Source: Streptomyces camelliae (GTDB lineage Bacteria; Actinomycetota; Actinomycetes; Streptomycetales; Streptomycetaceae). Taken from it: a stretch of DNA of 64,000 nucleotides. Each line of letters starts with the position of its first letter. Within the stretch, counting starts at the first letter, position 1. Under the pieces are notes generated by a model. The model was not told the DNA's origin. It saw only the letters and a list, made by a program, of their open reading frames with translations, and did no database searches. Positions 1 through 7,780 of the stretch are shown one piece after another. The position numbers and the translations under genes are program-made. The DNA is taken from assembly GCF_027625935.1 (NCBI RefSeq), contig NZ_CP115300.1, forward strand, positions 6,138,001 to 6,202,000, written 5' to 3'.

Positions 1-231
1 CGGCGGCTTGATCCCGGCTGGGGCTGCCACCGGGCGGTCTCCGGCAACGTCCGGGGTAATGGACTGCCCGCCGAGCTGGGCGGCCTGCTGGACGCCGTGC
101 GCGCTCGGTGCGGGCGCCCGCCGGCGGCCGGCCGCACCGAGCTCAGGCGCTCTCTGCCGGGCCCGGACGAGCCGAAGCCGATCGGCCGGTTCGACGCGGC
201 GGTGGCCGGCCTGGCACGAGGAGGGCGTCTT
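1..231 (+). other. Probable 3' end of an unidentified upstream gene
   Basis: The frame beginning at base 1 is open and has strongly GC-biased third codon positions until about base 215, which is what a Streptomyces coding region looks like. It contains LPAELGGLLDAVRARCG and PIGRFDAAVAGLA. It has no stop of its own before it runs into proB in the same frame, although the coding bias fades near 216 and a stop exists at 231 in another frame, so the end may be frameshifted. I do not recognise the family. Bases 262-417, between the hairpin at 236-261 and proB, show nothing beyond a possible TAGATT box near 360. Confidence 0.25.
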
Positions 232-235
232 GAGC

Positions 236-261
236 GAGGGCCGGTCTCGGAGCCGGCCCTC
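236..261 (+). terminator. Hairpin terminator after the upstream gene
   Basis: GAGGGCCGG (236-244) and CCGGCCCTC (253-261) form a perfect 9-bp stem with an 8-base loop. There is no T tract, as is usual for actinobacterial terminators. It sits directly after the fading coding signal of the upstream frame. Confidence 0.5.
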
Positions 262-417
262 CCGTGTACCGGCCCCCGCTGTGCGCTGACTGTGAGTGCG
301 TGGCTACCCAGCGCGTGTCCGGAGGCTGGACCGGCGCGCGCGAGCCGATCCACTTCGCGTAGATTGCCGCACAGGCAGCCGGAATCCCGCGCGGGACACG
401 AGGGAACAGAGGGCAAG

Positions 418-1545
418 GTGGCAAGGGCAAGGCAGGCCGTGGGCGAGGCCCGCAGGATCGTCGTCAAGGTGGGCTCCTCCTCGCTGACCACTGCCGCCGG
501 CGGCCTGGACGCCGACCGCGTCGACGCGCTGGTCGACGTGCTCGCCAAGATCCGCAGCGGCGGAGAGCGGGAGATCGTCCTCGTGTCGTCCGGTGCCATC
601 GCCGCCGGGCTCGCGCCGCTCGGTCTGCGCCGCCGGCCCAAGGACCTCGCCCGCCAGCAGGCCGCCGCCAGCGTCGGCCAGGGCCTGCTCGTCGCCCGCT
701 ACACCGCCTCCTTCGCCCGCTACGGCGTCCGCGTCGGCCAGGTCCTGCTCACCAGCGACGACATGAGCCGCCGCGCCCATCACCGCAACGCCTCCCGCAC
801 CCTCGACAAGCTGCTCGCGATGGGCGCCTTCCCGATCGTCAACGAGAACGACACCGTCGCCACCGACGAGATCCGCTTCGGCGACAACGACCGCCTCGCC
901 GCCCTCGTCGCCCACCTCGTCCACGCCGACCTGCTGGTTCTCTTGTCCGACATCGACGGCGTCTACGACGGCGACCCCAGCAAGCCCGGCACCTCACGGA
1001 TAGCGGAAGTGAAGGGTCCGGAAGACCTCACGGGCATCGAGATCGGCAGCGCGGGCAAGGCCGGCGTCGGCACCGGCGGCATGGTCACCAAGGTCGAGGC
1101 CGCCCGGATCGCGGCCGCCGCCGGCATCCCCGTCGTCCTCACCTCCGCCGTGCACGCGGCGGAGGCGCTGAGCGGCGGCGACACCGGCACCTACTTCCAC
1201 CCCACCGGCAAGCGCTCCGGCGGCCGGCTGCTGTGGCTCCAGCACGCCTCCGCCCCGCAGGGCGCGCTGATCCTGGACGACGGGGCCGTCGAGGCCGTGG
1301 TCAAGGGCCGCAAGTCGCTGCTGCCCGCCGGGATCGCCGGCGTGGAGGGCGAGTTCAGCGCGGGCGACCCCGTCGAGCTGCGGGACGCGGCCGGCCGCGC
1401 GGTGGCCCGGGGCCTCGTCAGCTTCGACGCCAAGGAGATCCCCCGGCTGATCGGGCGTTCGACCCGGGAGCTGGCCCGCGAGCTCGGCGCGGCGTACGAA
1501 CGCGAGGTCGTACACAGGGACGACCTGGTGCTCCTGCACTCGTAA
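418..1545 (+). CDS. proB: Glutamate 5-kinase
   Basis: ATP-dependent phosphorylation of L-glutamate to gamma-glutamyl phosphate, the first committed step of cytosolic proline synthesis. The 375-residue product has the expected length. The N-terminal amino-acid kinase domain begins with VVKVGSSSLT (about residues 16-25) and carries NENDTVATDEIRFGDNDRLA and SDIDGVYDGDP; the C-terminal third is a PUA domain containing GRSTRELARELGAAY. The GTG at 418 was chosen because the conserved kinase start follows closely, while the frame upstream lacks resemblance to the family. proA lies one gene downstream. Feedback inhibition by proline is known for the family; nothing regulatory is visible here. Confidence 0.95.
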   Translation: MARARQAVGEARRIVVKVGSSSLTTAAGGLDADRVDALVDVLAKIRSGGEREIVLVSSGAIAAGLAPLGLRRRPKDLARQQAAASVGQGLLVARYTASFARYGVRVGQVLLTSDDMSRRAHHRNASRTLDKLLAMGAFPIVNENDTVATDEIRFGDNDRLAALVAHLVHADLLVLLSDIDGVYDGDPSKPGTSRIAEVKGPEDLTGIEIGSAGKAGVGTGGMVTKVEAARIAAAAGIPVVLTSAVHAAEALSGGDTGTYFHPTGKRSGGRLLWLQHASAPQGALILDDGAVEAVVKGRKSLLPAGIAGVEGEFSAGDPVELRDAAGRAVARGLVSFDAKEIPRLIGRSTRELARELGAAYEREVVHRDDLVLLHS

Positions 1546-1665
1546 AACGGGGCATAACGACAGCCCCCGGTGGGGGACGTTCCGTAAAACCGCCCCGCAG
1601 AGCGATACGGCCTGCTCAACTTTGTCTCGTGGCATGTTTCCGAGCGCTGGGTTGAGGAGGCCGTC

Positions 1666-2091
1666 GTGAGACGAGCGCGCCCTGGGGTGGCATCCCGCGG
1701 TGGCCTGACGAGCGTCGCGGCCGGGGGCACCTACGAGGAGCCGAAAGACCTGCCCCGGCTGTGGCACGTCACCCTGAGCGTCTCCGGGGCGCAGGTCCCC
1801 CTGCCCGACCTGCGCCGGGCCCTGGAACAGCTGGCCCACGACCACCCCTTCCTCCTGACCAGCAGATACGCGACCGACCACGCCGAGATCCGGTACTGGG
1901 AGGAGGCCCGCGACCTGCACGACGCCGCGGCCGTCGCCCTGCGCCTGTGGGGCGAGCACCGGCAGAGCGCCGGCCTGCCGCCCTGGGAGATCGTGGGCCT
2001 GGAGGTCATCGACCGCGAGACCTACCACCACCGCATCGCCGAGGGCTACGGCCCGCCACCCGCGACACCCGTAGGGGTCCACCCCTTCTGA
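1666..2091 (+). CDS. Conserved hypothetical protein between proB and proA
   Basis: A 141-residue protein with no signal peptide or membrane segment. GTG at 1666 follows GAGGAGG (1654-1660) at 5 bases, a strong ribosome site. The core, from about residue 25 ([18 protein letters not shown]) to the end ([11 protein letters not shown]), is dense in conserved-looking aromatic and charged residues. I do not recognise a domain or reaction. Its place between proB and proA, in the same direction, suggests a shared transcript from proB or its own promoter in 1546-1665, but a role in proline synthesis is not implied by the sequence. Confidence 0.7.
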   Translation: MRRARPGVASRGGLTSVAAGGTYEEPKDLPRLWHVTLSVSGAQVPLPDLRRALEQLAHDHPFLLTSRYATDHAEIRYWEEARDLHDAAAVALRLWGEHRQSAGLPPWEIVGLEVIDRETYHHRIAEGYGPPPATPVGVHPF

Positions 2092-2167
2092 GCCTGTACA
2101 GGGTCCGTTATCGGGGGGTTTCATCTCGCGGTGTGGGACGTACGCTGAACCGCTCCGCACCGCGCAC

Positions 2168-2173
2168 TACCCT
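2168..2173 (+). promoter_or_regulatory. -10 box of proA, leaderless spacing
   Basis: TACCCT is followed by exactly six bases and then the proA ATG at 2180, which puts the predicted transcript start on the A of the start codon. No ribosome binding site precedes the ATG, consistent with a leaderless mRNA. Confidence 0.5.
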
Positions 2174-2179
2174 TCCTGC

Positions 2180-3466
2180 ATGACCACGCTCTCGCCGTAC
2201 GACTCGATGTCCCCGGTCACCCAGGCCGCCTACCGTGCCAAGGCCGCCGCCGCCGACCTCGCGCCGCTGCCGCGCGCCGTGAAGGACGACGCGCTGCTCG
2301 CCATCGCCGACGCCCTGGAGGTCCGGACGAGCGAGATCGTCGAGGCCAACGCCAAGGACGTGGCCAAGGCCCGCGAGAACGGCACCAGCGAGTCCGTCGT
2401 CGACCGGCTCACCCTCACCCCCGAGAGGGTCCGCGCCATCGCCTCCGACGTCCGGGACGTCGCGAAGCTGCCCGACCCGGTCGGCGAGGTCGTCCGCGGC
2501 TCCACCCTCCCCAACGGCATCGACCTGCGCCAGGTCCGCGTCCCGCTCGGCGTCGTCGGCATCATCTACGAGGCCCGGCCGAACGTCACCGTCGACGCCG
2601 CCGCCCTCTGCCTGAAGTCCGGCAACGCCGTCCTGCTGCGCGGCTCCGCCTCCGCGTACGAGTCCAACACCGCCCTCGTCCGGGTCATCCGTGACGCCGT
2701 CGGCGGCGCCGGGCTGCCCGCCGACGCCGTACAGCTCGTGCCCGGCGAGAGCCGTGACTCCGTGCGCGAGCTGATGCGGGCCCGCGGCCTGGTCGACGTC
2801 CTCATCCCGCGCGGCGGCGCCTCCCTGATCCAGACCGTGGTCAGCGAGTCCACCGTCCCCGTGATCGAGACCGGCACCGGCAACTGCCACGTCTACGTCG
2901 ACGCCCACGCCGACATCGACATGGCCATCGACATCCTGATCAACTCCAAGGCCCAGCGGGTCAGCGTCTGCAACGCCGCCGAGACCCTCCTGGTGCACCA
3001 GGACATCGCCGCCGAGTTCCTGCCGCGCGCCCTGGACGCCCTCGCCGAGGCCGGCGTCACCGTGCACGCCGACGAGCGGGTCATGGTCTACGGCAAGGAC
3101 TCCAAGGCGACGCTCGTGGAGGCCGTGGCCGAGGACTGGGAGACCGAGTACCTCTCCTACGACATCGCCGCGGCGGTGGTGGACTCGCTGGACAGGGCCG
3201 TCGAGCACATCCGGCTGTGGACCTCCGGCCACACCGAGGCGATCGTCACCACCTCCCAGCAGGCCGCCCGCCGCTTCACCCAGCTGGTCGACTCCACCAC
3301 CGTCGCCGTGAACGCCTCCACCCGGTTCACCGACGGCGGTCAGTTCGGCTTCGGCGCCGAGATCGGCATCTCCACCCAGAAGCTGCACGCCCGCGGCCCG
3401 ATGGGCCTGCCGGAGCTGACCAGCACGAAGTACATCGTCACCGGCGACGGGCACGTACGTCCCTGA
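2180..3466 (+). CDS. proA: Gamma-glutamyl phosphate reductase
   Basis: NADPH-dependent reduction of gamma-glutamyl phosphate to glutamate semialdehyde, the second step of proline synthesis. The product has 428 residues, the usual length for this aldehyde-dehydrogenase-superfamily enzyme. [20 protein letters not shown] (about 112-131), the [11 protein letters not shown] segment, the catalytic-cysteine segment [12 protein letters not shown] (about 232-243) and [20 protein letters not shown] near the C-terminus are all intact. It probably has its own leaderless promoter (2168-2173) besides any read-through from proB. Confidence 0.96.
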   Translation: MTTLSPYDSMSPVTQAAYRAKAAAADLAPLPRAVKDDALLAIADALEVRTSEIVEANAKDVAKARENGTSESVVDRLTLTPERVRAIASDVRDVAKLPDPVGEVVRGSTLPNGIDLRQVRVPLGVVGIIYEARPNVTVDAAALCLKSGNAVLLRGSASAYESNTALVRVIRDAVGGAGLPADAVQLVPGESRDSVRELMRARGLVDVLIPRGGASLIQTVVSESTVPVIETGTGNCHVYVDAHADIDMAIDILINSKAQRVSVCNAAETLLVHQDIAAEFLPRALDALAEAGVTVHADERVMVYGKDSKATLVEAVAEDWETEYLSYDIAAAVVDSLDRAVEHIRLWTSGHTEAIVTTSQQAARRFTQLVDSTTVAVNASTRFTDGGQFGFGAEIGISTQKLHARGPMGLPELTSTKYIVTGDGHVRP

Positions 3467-3595
3467 GCCCGCCGCCGAAATTCACCCGTTCGGCTGAATG
3501 CCCCGGTGTCCGGGCAGCGTCCGGGTGGCGTCCGGAAATCGTCTCAACAGGCGGATGAATTTCCATACCGTCTGCCCAAATTGACCCCCCAGGTC

Positions 3596-3601
3596 TACTC
3601 T
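3596..3601 (+). promoter_or_regulatory. -10 box of the 3608 membrane gene, leaderless spacing
   Basis: TACTCT with exactly six bases before the GTG at 3608. The identical hexamer at the identical distance precedes the paralogous gene at 4271, so the pair is probably co-regulated. Confidence 0.5.
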
Positions 3602-3607
3602 GGATGC

Positions 3608-4180
3608 GTGCCGGAGGACGTGGGGGGCACGCCGTTCCCTGACGGCTGGGAGCCCGACGACGACCACGACCACGGGGTGTCGGACGAAGAGTTCGCCTCC
3701 GTGGTCTTCGACGAGGCCTTCGTACAGGCGGCCACGGTCCATGAACCGACCGCTGTGGAACGCCTCCTGGCTGCCGCGCAGGCCAGAGCCGAGGCCTCCG
3801 AGGCGGAGGCCCGCCGCGCCCGCGCCCGCGCCGAGCGCTACGACGGCAAATACGCCCCCGAGGGGACCGATCTCGGCCAAGATCGTGACGACGACGAGCT
3901 GGACGACATCTACGTCCTCGACGACGGTCACGGCCCCTTCGGCGGCCACGGCAGACAGGTCCGCTGGCACCGCCCCGTGGCCTGGGTGCTCGCCGTCGTG
4001 ATGGGCATAGGCATGGTCGCGCTGGCCTTCGCCGCCGTCTACCGGGGCGGCTCCTCCGGCACCCGCGAACGGGTGCCGGCACCCGCCTCGACCGGCGTGG
4101 AACAGGGCAGCGCCGCCGCCCCCTCCGTCTCCGCCGACACGGACCGGCCGGTCGCCTCCGCCGTGCCGCGCACCCCCTGA
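3608..4180 (+). CDS. Single-pass membrane protein, SVVFDE-motif paralogue 1
   Basis: A 190-residue protein. An acidic N-terminus leads to SVVFDEAFVQAA (31-42), an Ala/Arg/Glu-rich likely coiled coil (47-77), an Asp-rich linker, one membrane helix (about 124-145) and a short Ser/Ala/Pro-rich external tail. The start is GTG 3608, six bases after a TACTCT box; an in-frame ATG at 3506 would add a poorly conserved-looking extension. The same SVVFDE-[AS]-FV-[QR]-AA motif sits in the next gene, so the two are paralogues with unrelated outer domains. From memory, genes at this position in S. coelicolor (between proA and the PdtA-type LCP gene) have been linked to the spore-wall complex; this is recalled context, not shown by the sequence. 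Confidence 0.75.
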   Translation: MPEDVGGTPFPDGWEPDDDHDHGVSDEEFASVVFDEAFVQAATVHEPTAVERLLAAAQARAEASEAEARRARARAERYDGKYAPEGTDLGQDRDDDELDDIYVLDDGHGPFGGHGRQVRWHRPVAWVLAVVMGIGMVALAFAAVYRGGSSGTRERVPAPASTGVEQGSAAAPSVSADTDRPVASAVPRTP

Positions 4181-4236
4181 ACACGCCCGCGCAACCCTTG
4201 CTGAGTACCTGTCAGAAGTTGTCGTGTACCAGGGCG

Positions 4237-4264
4237 TTTACCCGAGGCCCCTGAGACCTACTCT
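4237..4264 (+). promoter_or_regulatory. Promoter of the 4271 membrane gene
   Basis: A TTTACC -35-like box (4237-4242) stands 16 bases before TACTCT (4259-4264), which stands six bases before ATG 4271. This is the same leaderless geometry as at 3596. Confidence 0.5.
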
Positions 4265-4270
4265 GAAAGT

Positions 4271-5341
4271 ATGGGCGGGCCAGGAGACCCACCGGAGGGG
4301 ACACCCGAGGGCGGCCCCGCAGGTGGCGAGGACGAGTATCGATCCGTCGTGTTCGACGAGTCGTTCGTCCGCGCTGCCCGCCTCCAGGAGTACTCCGCCG
4401 AGGAGCGGATGGCCGACCACACGCCGGCCGTACGCCGACGCCCCTCCCTGCAGCGCGGACTGACCCGGCAACTGCTGGTCCTCGTCGTGCTGGTCGCCGT
4501 CGCCCTGGGCACCGCCGTCTACATGAGCGTCCGTCATCCCTACGGCACCCCGCAGGCCCAGAGCGCCGCCGAGCCCCTGCGGATGACGGTGATCCCGCTC
4601 ACCCCGACGAGCGGCGTGCCCGGCGCCGCCGACGCTGAGACCCTGTACGCCCACAGCCCCGCCGCCCAGTTCGACATCGGCGCCGAGGGCATACCGCTGC
4701 CGGCCGCGCGCGGCACCGCGCACTTCTCCGACAGCCAGGTCGTGGCCGCCCTCATCATCGCCAAGGACTACATCGTGCGCTCCGCCCTCTACCCCGAGGT
4801 GCTGACCGGCCGCCAGACCGCACCCGCCCGCGCCCTGCTCGACGCCGTCCAGCTCGACCAGTTCGACCAGAGCTTCGCCCACCCGGCGGCCGACGGCCGG
4901 CACGCCCCCACCGGCTGGCTGATACGCCTCGACCCCGCCCGCACCCAGCTCGCCGACGACCGGATCCGCGTCCAGGGCGATCTGCAGGCCGTCGAGGCGG
5001 ACCCGGACACGCTGGAGGTCAGCGCCGACCACACCCTGGTCTACGCGCTGCGCCCCGCAGGAGCCCCGGCCGGGGCGCAGGTCTCCCTGTTCACCGTCCG
5101 CCGCGCGCTGACGTTCCGCTTCACCCGCGACGACCTGCGCACCCACCAGGTCCAGCTGCTCACGTCGTACATCCAGGCGGGCCCCCTCGCCTGCGCCGAG
5201 GACTCCACCTCGTACCTTCGGCCCCTGCTGGCCGGCCAGACGGCCCGCACCGGCGCCCCCGCGGGCACCGACCCCTTCGCGACGGACAGCCCGGCGGCGC
5301 TCTGCGGGACGCTGGCCGCCGGGGCTCAGCCGAAGGTGTGA
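4271..5341 (+). CDS. Single-pass membrane protein, SVVFDE-motif paralogue 2
   Basis: A 356-residue protein. A Gly/Pro-rich N-terminus is followed by SVVFDESFVRAA (25-36), matching the gene before it, a membrane helix (about 67-85) and a roughly 270-residue extracytoplasmic domain with two Cys near its end (ACAEDS and ALCGTL). The domain reads as soluble alpha/beta sequence and I do not assign a fold. The ATG is leaderless by spacing. The shared cytoplasmic motif in two differently decorated membrane proteins suggests that both dock on the same cytoplasmic partner; that is inference. Gene context (cell-wall LCP gene and rsfS nearby) agrees with an envelope role. Confidence 0.8.
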   Translation: MGGPGDPPEGTPEGGPAGGEDEYRSVVFDESFVRAARLQEYSAEERMADHTPAVRRRPSLQRGLTRQLLVLVVLVAVALGTAVYMSVRHPYGTPQAQSAAEPLRMTVIPLTPTSGVPGAADAETLYAHSPAAQFDIGAEGIPLPAARGTAHFSDSQVVAALIIAKDYIVRSALYPEVLTGRQTAPARALLDAVQLDQFDQSFAHPAADGRHAPTGWLIRLDPARTQLADDRIRVQGDLQAVEADPDTLEVSADHTLVYALRPAGAPAGAQVSLFTVRRALTFRFTRDDLRTHQVQLLTSYIQAGPLACAEDSTSYLRPLLAGQTARTGAPAGTDPFATDSPAALCGTLAAGAQPKV

Positions 5342-5367
5342 GCGGCGTTCTCAGTGCAGAGTAGGGG

Positions 5368-6447
5368 TCACTCCGTGTCCTGCGGCCCCTCCTGCGCCGG
5401 CGGCGGGCTGCGGAAGCCGTCGAAGCCGCGCCGTACCCGGCCGCCGAACTCGCCCGCGCCGCCCGCGAGGTCCGAGACCAGCTTCATCAGCGGGTCCTTG
5501 GAGCCCTTCACATCGCTGGCGTACGCGGCCGCCGACTCGCGGAAGGAGTCGCTGACCGAGGCGTCCTTGTCCTCGTCGCGGCGCGTGTAGTGACCGTCCA
5601 TGATCCGCTGGAAGTCCCGGGACTCGGACCACTTCTTCAGCTCGGCCGCCCGCACGGCGGCGAACGGGTGCGAGCGGGGCAGCACGTTCAGGATCTTCAG
5701 CACCGAGTCGCGCAGATCGCCCGCGGCGTCGTACTCCTCGGCCTGCTCCAGGAAGGCGTCCACGTTCATCTCGTGCAGATGGTTGCCACCCGCGATCTTC
5801 ATCAGGCCGCGCATCGAGGCCTGTACGTCCTGCCCCACCAGCAGACCCGCGCGGTCCGCGGACAGCTCCGACTTGCGGAACCACTCCCGGAGGGCCGTGA
5901 TGATCGCCATGATCGCCACGTTGCCCAGCGGGATCCAGGCGACCTTCAGCGCGAGGTTGGTCAGGAACAGCAGGATCGTGCGGTACACCGAGTGGCCGGA
6001 CAGCGCGTGACCCACCTCGTGGCCGACGACCGCGCGCATCTCCTCCTCGTCGAGAAGCTCCACGAGCCCCGTGGTCACCACGATGATCGGCTCGTCCAGG
6101 CCGATGCACATCGCGTTCGGCTGCGGGTCCTGGTTGACGTACATCGGCGGGACCTTCTCCAGGTCCAGGATGTAACAGGCGTCCAGCAGCATGTCGTGCA
6201 GATGCTGGAACTGCCGCTCGGAGACGCGCACCGAGTCGGACAGGAACAGCAGTCTCAGGCTCCGCTCCGGCAGCAGCCCGCTGAGCGCCTTGAAGACCGT
6301 GTCGAAACCGCTCAGCTTGCGCAGCGCGACCAGGGCCGAGCGGTCCGCCGGATGCTCATAGGTGCGCGAGGAGATCCCCGGGAAACGTTTGCGCTGCCTG
6401 CTCGGCACGCGCTCGTGCCCCGTGTCCTGCCGGCCGTCGTCGGACAT
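5368..6447 (-). CDS. M48 family zinc metallopeptidase
   Basis: A zinc endopeptidase with the HExxH signature in VVGHEVGHALSGH. The product is 359 residues and begins with a basic stretch (PSRQRKRFPGISSRTYEHP) and cytosolic-type sequence. Hydrophobic stretches follow the active site (YRTILLFLTNLALKVAWIPL and GNVAIMAIITAL), giving a membrane-embedded or membrane-associated enzyme, as in M48 proteases of the HtpX/Ste24 type. The start was set at 6447 because GGGGGA lies just upstream; a more distal ATG at 6477 has no such site. It is divergent from the microprotein gene at 6550 and convergent with 4271. The substrate is unknown. Confidence 0.88.
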   Translation of the reverse strand: MSDDGRQDTGHERVPSRQRKRFPGISSRTYEHPADRSALVALRKLSGFDTVFKALSGLLPERSLRLLFLSDSVRVSERQFQHLHDMLLDACYILDLEKVPPMYVNQDPQPNAMCIGLDEPIIVVTTGLVELLDEEEMRAVVGHEVGHALSGHSVYRTILLFLTNLALKVAWIPLGNVAIMAIITALREWFRKSELSADRAGLLVGQDVQASMRGLMKIAGGNHLHEMNVDAFLEQAEEYDAAGDLRDSVLKILNVLPRSHPFAAVRAAELKKWSESRDFQRIMDGHYTRRDEDKDASVSDSFRESAAAYASDVKGSKDPLMKLVSDLAGGAGEFGGRVRRGFDGFRSPPPAQEGPQDTE

Positions 6448-6549
6448 GTCTTCCCCCAAGTGCGTGTGAGTGCCCACTGTGCCCCCGAGGCAGGGCCCAG
6501 CCTAGGCGGAGATACCGTGGACGGGCAGTACAGCCGAAGGAGTCCACCG

Positions 6550-6714
6550 ATGGATCACCACCCCGCAGCCGTCCGGCTGACCGAGGCCGCCGCGAGCGCC
6601 GTCCAGCAGCACGGGACGGGGAACCTGCTCCGTATCGTGCTGATCGTGATGGTGCTGGGCTGCGCGCTGACCGCCTGGTTCCTGCTGCGTGGCTACAAGC
6701 GGAAGGACGACTGA
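6550..6714 (+). CDS. Small single-pass membrane protein
   Basis: A 54-residue protein starting MDHHPAAVRLTEAAASA, with one membrane helix (about 27-46, LLRIVLIVMVLGCALTAWFL) and a basic cytoplasmic end (RGYKRKDD). GAAGGAG (6536-6542) lies seven bases before the ATG, which supports a real gene. Function not recognised. It is divergent from the M48 protease gene and may share its promoter region (6448-6549). A second microprotein with the same layout follows at 6857. Confidence 0.7.
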   Translation: MDHHPAAVRLTEAAASAVQQHGTGNLLRIVLIVMVLGCALTAWFLLRGYKRKDD

Positions 6715-6856
6715 GGGCCGGCGAAAGTTCCCCGCCGGACCCGGACGCACTTCCCTCCGGGTCCCAACGGCGGAGTCGGGGTGATCGCCGACAGGCCGCC
6801 CGCATACGATGAGCCGACATCTTTATCCCGCCCACACGCGTTAGGTCCTGCCGAAG

Positions 6857-7012
6857 ATGAGCCTTCACAGCGCCGCAGCCCAGACGGTCACCCTCGCCGA
6901 AGCCGGGGGCGGTCACCACGACAGCCTCAACCCGCTGGTCACCGGCGGAGGCGCCTTCATCATCCTGCTGCTCCTGCTGTGGATCACCACCCGCTTCAAC
7001 CGCGACCGCTGA
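6857..7012 (+). CDS. Small membrane protein upstream of nadD
   Basis: A 51-residue protein, [19 protein letters not shown] at the start, then a Gly-rich turn and a membrane helix (about 30-45, [16 protein letters not shown]) ending RFNRDR. Third-position GC bias is clear. The ribosome site is weak (GAAG directly before the ATG). It lies 71 bases before nadD in the same direction. I do not recognise a family; the N-out/C-in topology is inferred from the basic C-terminus. Confidence 0.6.
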   Translation: MSLHSAAAQTVTLAEAGGGHHDSLNPLVTGGGAFIILLLLLWITTRFNRDR

Positions 7013-7083
7013 GCCGGCACCCCGTCCCCGGCGGGACGCCCGAGGCCGGGCCGGTAGGGTCTGCACGCATGGGAGAGCAGGAC

Positions 7084-7764
7084 ATGCCTACCGGTCCGGC
7101 GTACGACGGCCGCGAGAGTGCCGACGACAGGGCGCAGCATGCGCGGTACCGGCCGTTCGGCGGCCCCGTGCACACGGGCAAGCGACGCCTGGGCGTCATG
7201 GGCGGAACGTTTGACCCGATCCACCACGGGCACCTCGTGGCGGCCAGTGAGGTCGCCGCGCAGTTCCAGCTGGACGAGGTGGTGTTCGTGCCCACCGGCC
7301 AGCCGTGGCAGAAGTCCCACCGCAAGGTCTCCCCGGCCGAGGACCGCTATCTGATGACGGTCATCGCGACCGCCGAGAACCCCCAGTTCTCCGTCAGCCG
7401 CATCGACATCGACCGCGGCGGCCCTACCTACACCGTGGACACCCTGCGCGACCTCAGGGCCCTCAACCCCGACACCGACCTGTTCTTCATCACCGGCGCC
7501 GACGCCCTCGCCCAGCTGCTGACCTGGCGCGACAGCGAGGAGCTGTTCTCCCTGGCGCACTTCATCGGCGTCACCCGCCCCGGCCACCACCTGACCGACC
7601 CCGGCCTGCCGGAGGGCGGCGTCTCCCTCGTGGAGGTGCCGGCGCTCGCCATCTCCTCCACGGACTGCCGCGCGAGAGTCGCCAAGGGAGACCCCATCTG
7701 GTACATGGTGCCGGACGGAGTCGTGCGCTACATCGACAAGCGCGAGCTGTACCGCGGCGAGTGA
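7084..7764 (+). CDS. nadD: Nicotinate-nucleotide adenylyltransferase
   Basis: Adenylates nicotinate mononucleotide to deamido-NAD in NAD synthesis. The nucleotidyltransferase signature is present as [15 protein letters not shown] (about residues 38-52), followed by the [10 protein letters not shown] segment (canonical IS[ST]T-x-[IC]-R) near the C-terminus. The product is 226 residues, with about 35 extra at the N-terminus that look linker-like. ATG 7084 has GGGAG (7071-7075) upstream; ATG 7069 is an alternative behind a TAGGGT box. The LCP gene follows 16 bases later, and rsfS and a histidine phosphatase follow that, an arrangement common in Streptomyces. Confidence 0.93.
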   Translation: MPTGPAYDGRESADDRAQHARYRPFGGPVHTGKRRLGVMGGTFDPIHHGHLVAASEVAAQFQLDEVVFVPTGQPWQKSHRKVSPAEDRYLMTVIATAENPQFSVSRIDIDRGGPTYTVDTLRDLRALNPDTDLFFITGADALAQLLTWRDSEELFSLAHFIGVTRPGHHLTDPGLPEGGVSLVEVPALAISSTDCRARVAKGDPIWYMVPDGVVRYIDKRELYRGE

Positions 7765-7780
7765 GCCGAGAGGGGCACCG

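Noticed and set aside
5590..6714. Plus-strand long frame opposite the M48 protease
   Set aside because: His/Arg/Gln/Val-rich antisense shadow; only its last 55 codons, from ATG 6550, form a credible microprotein gene.
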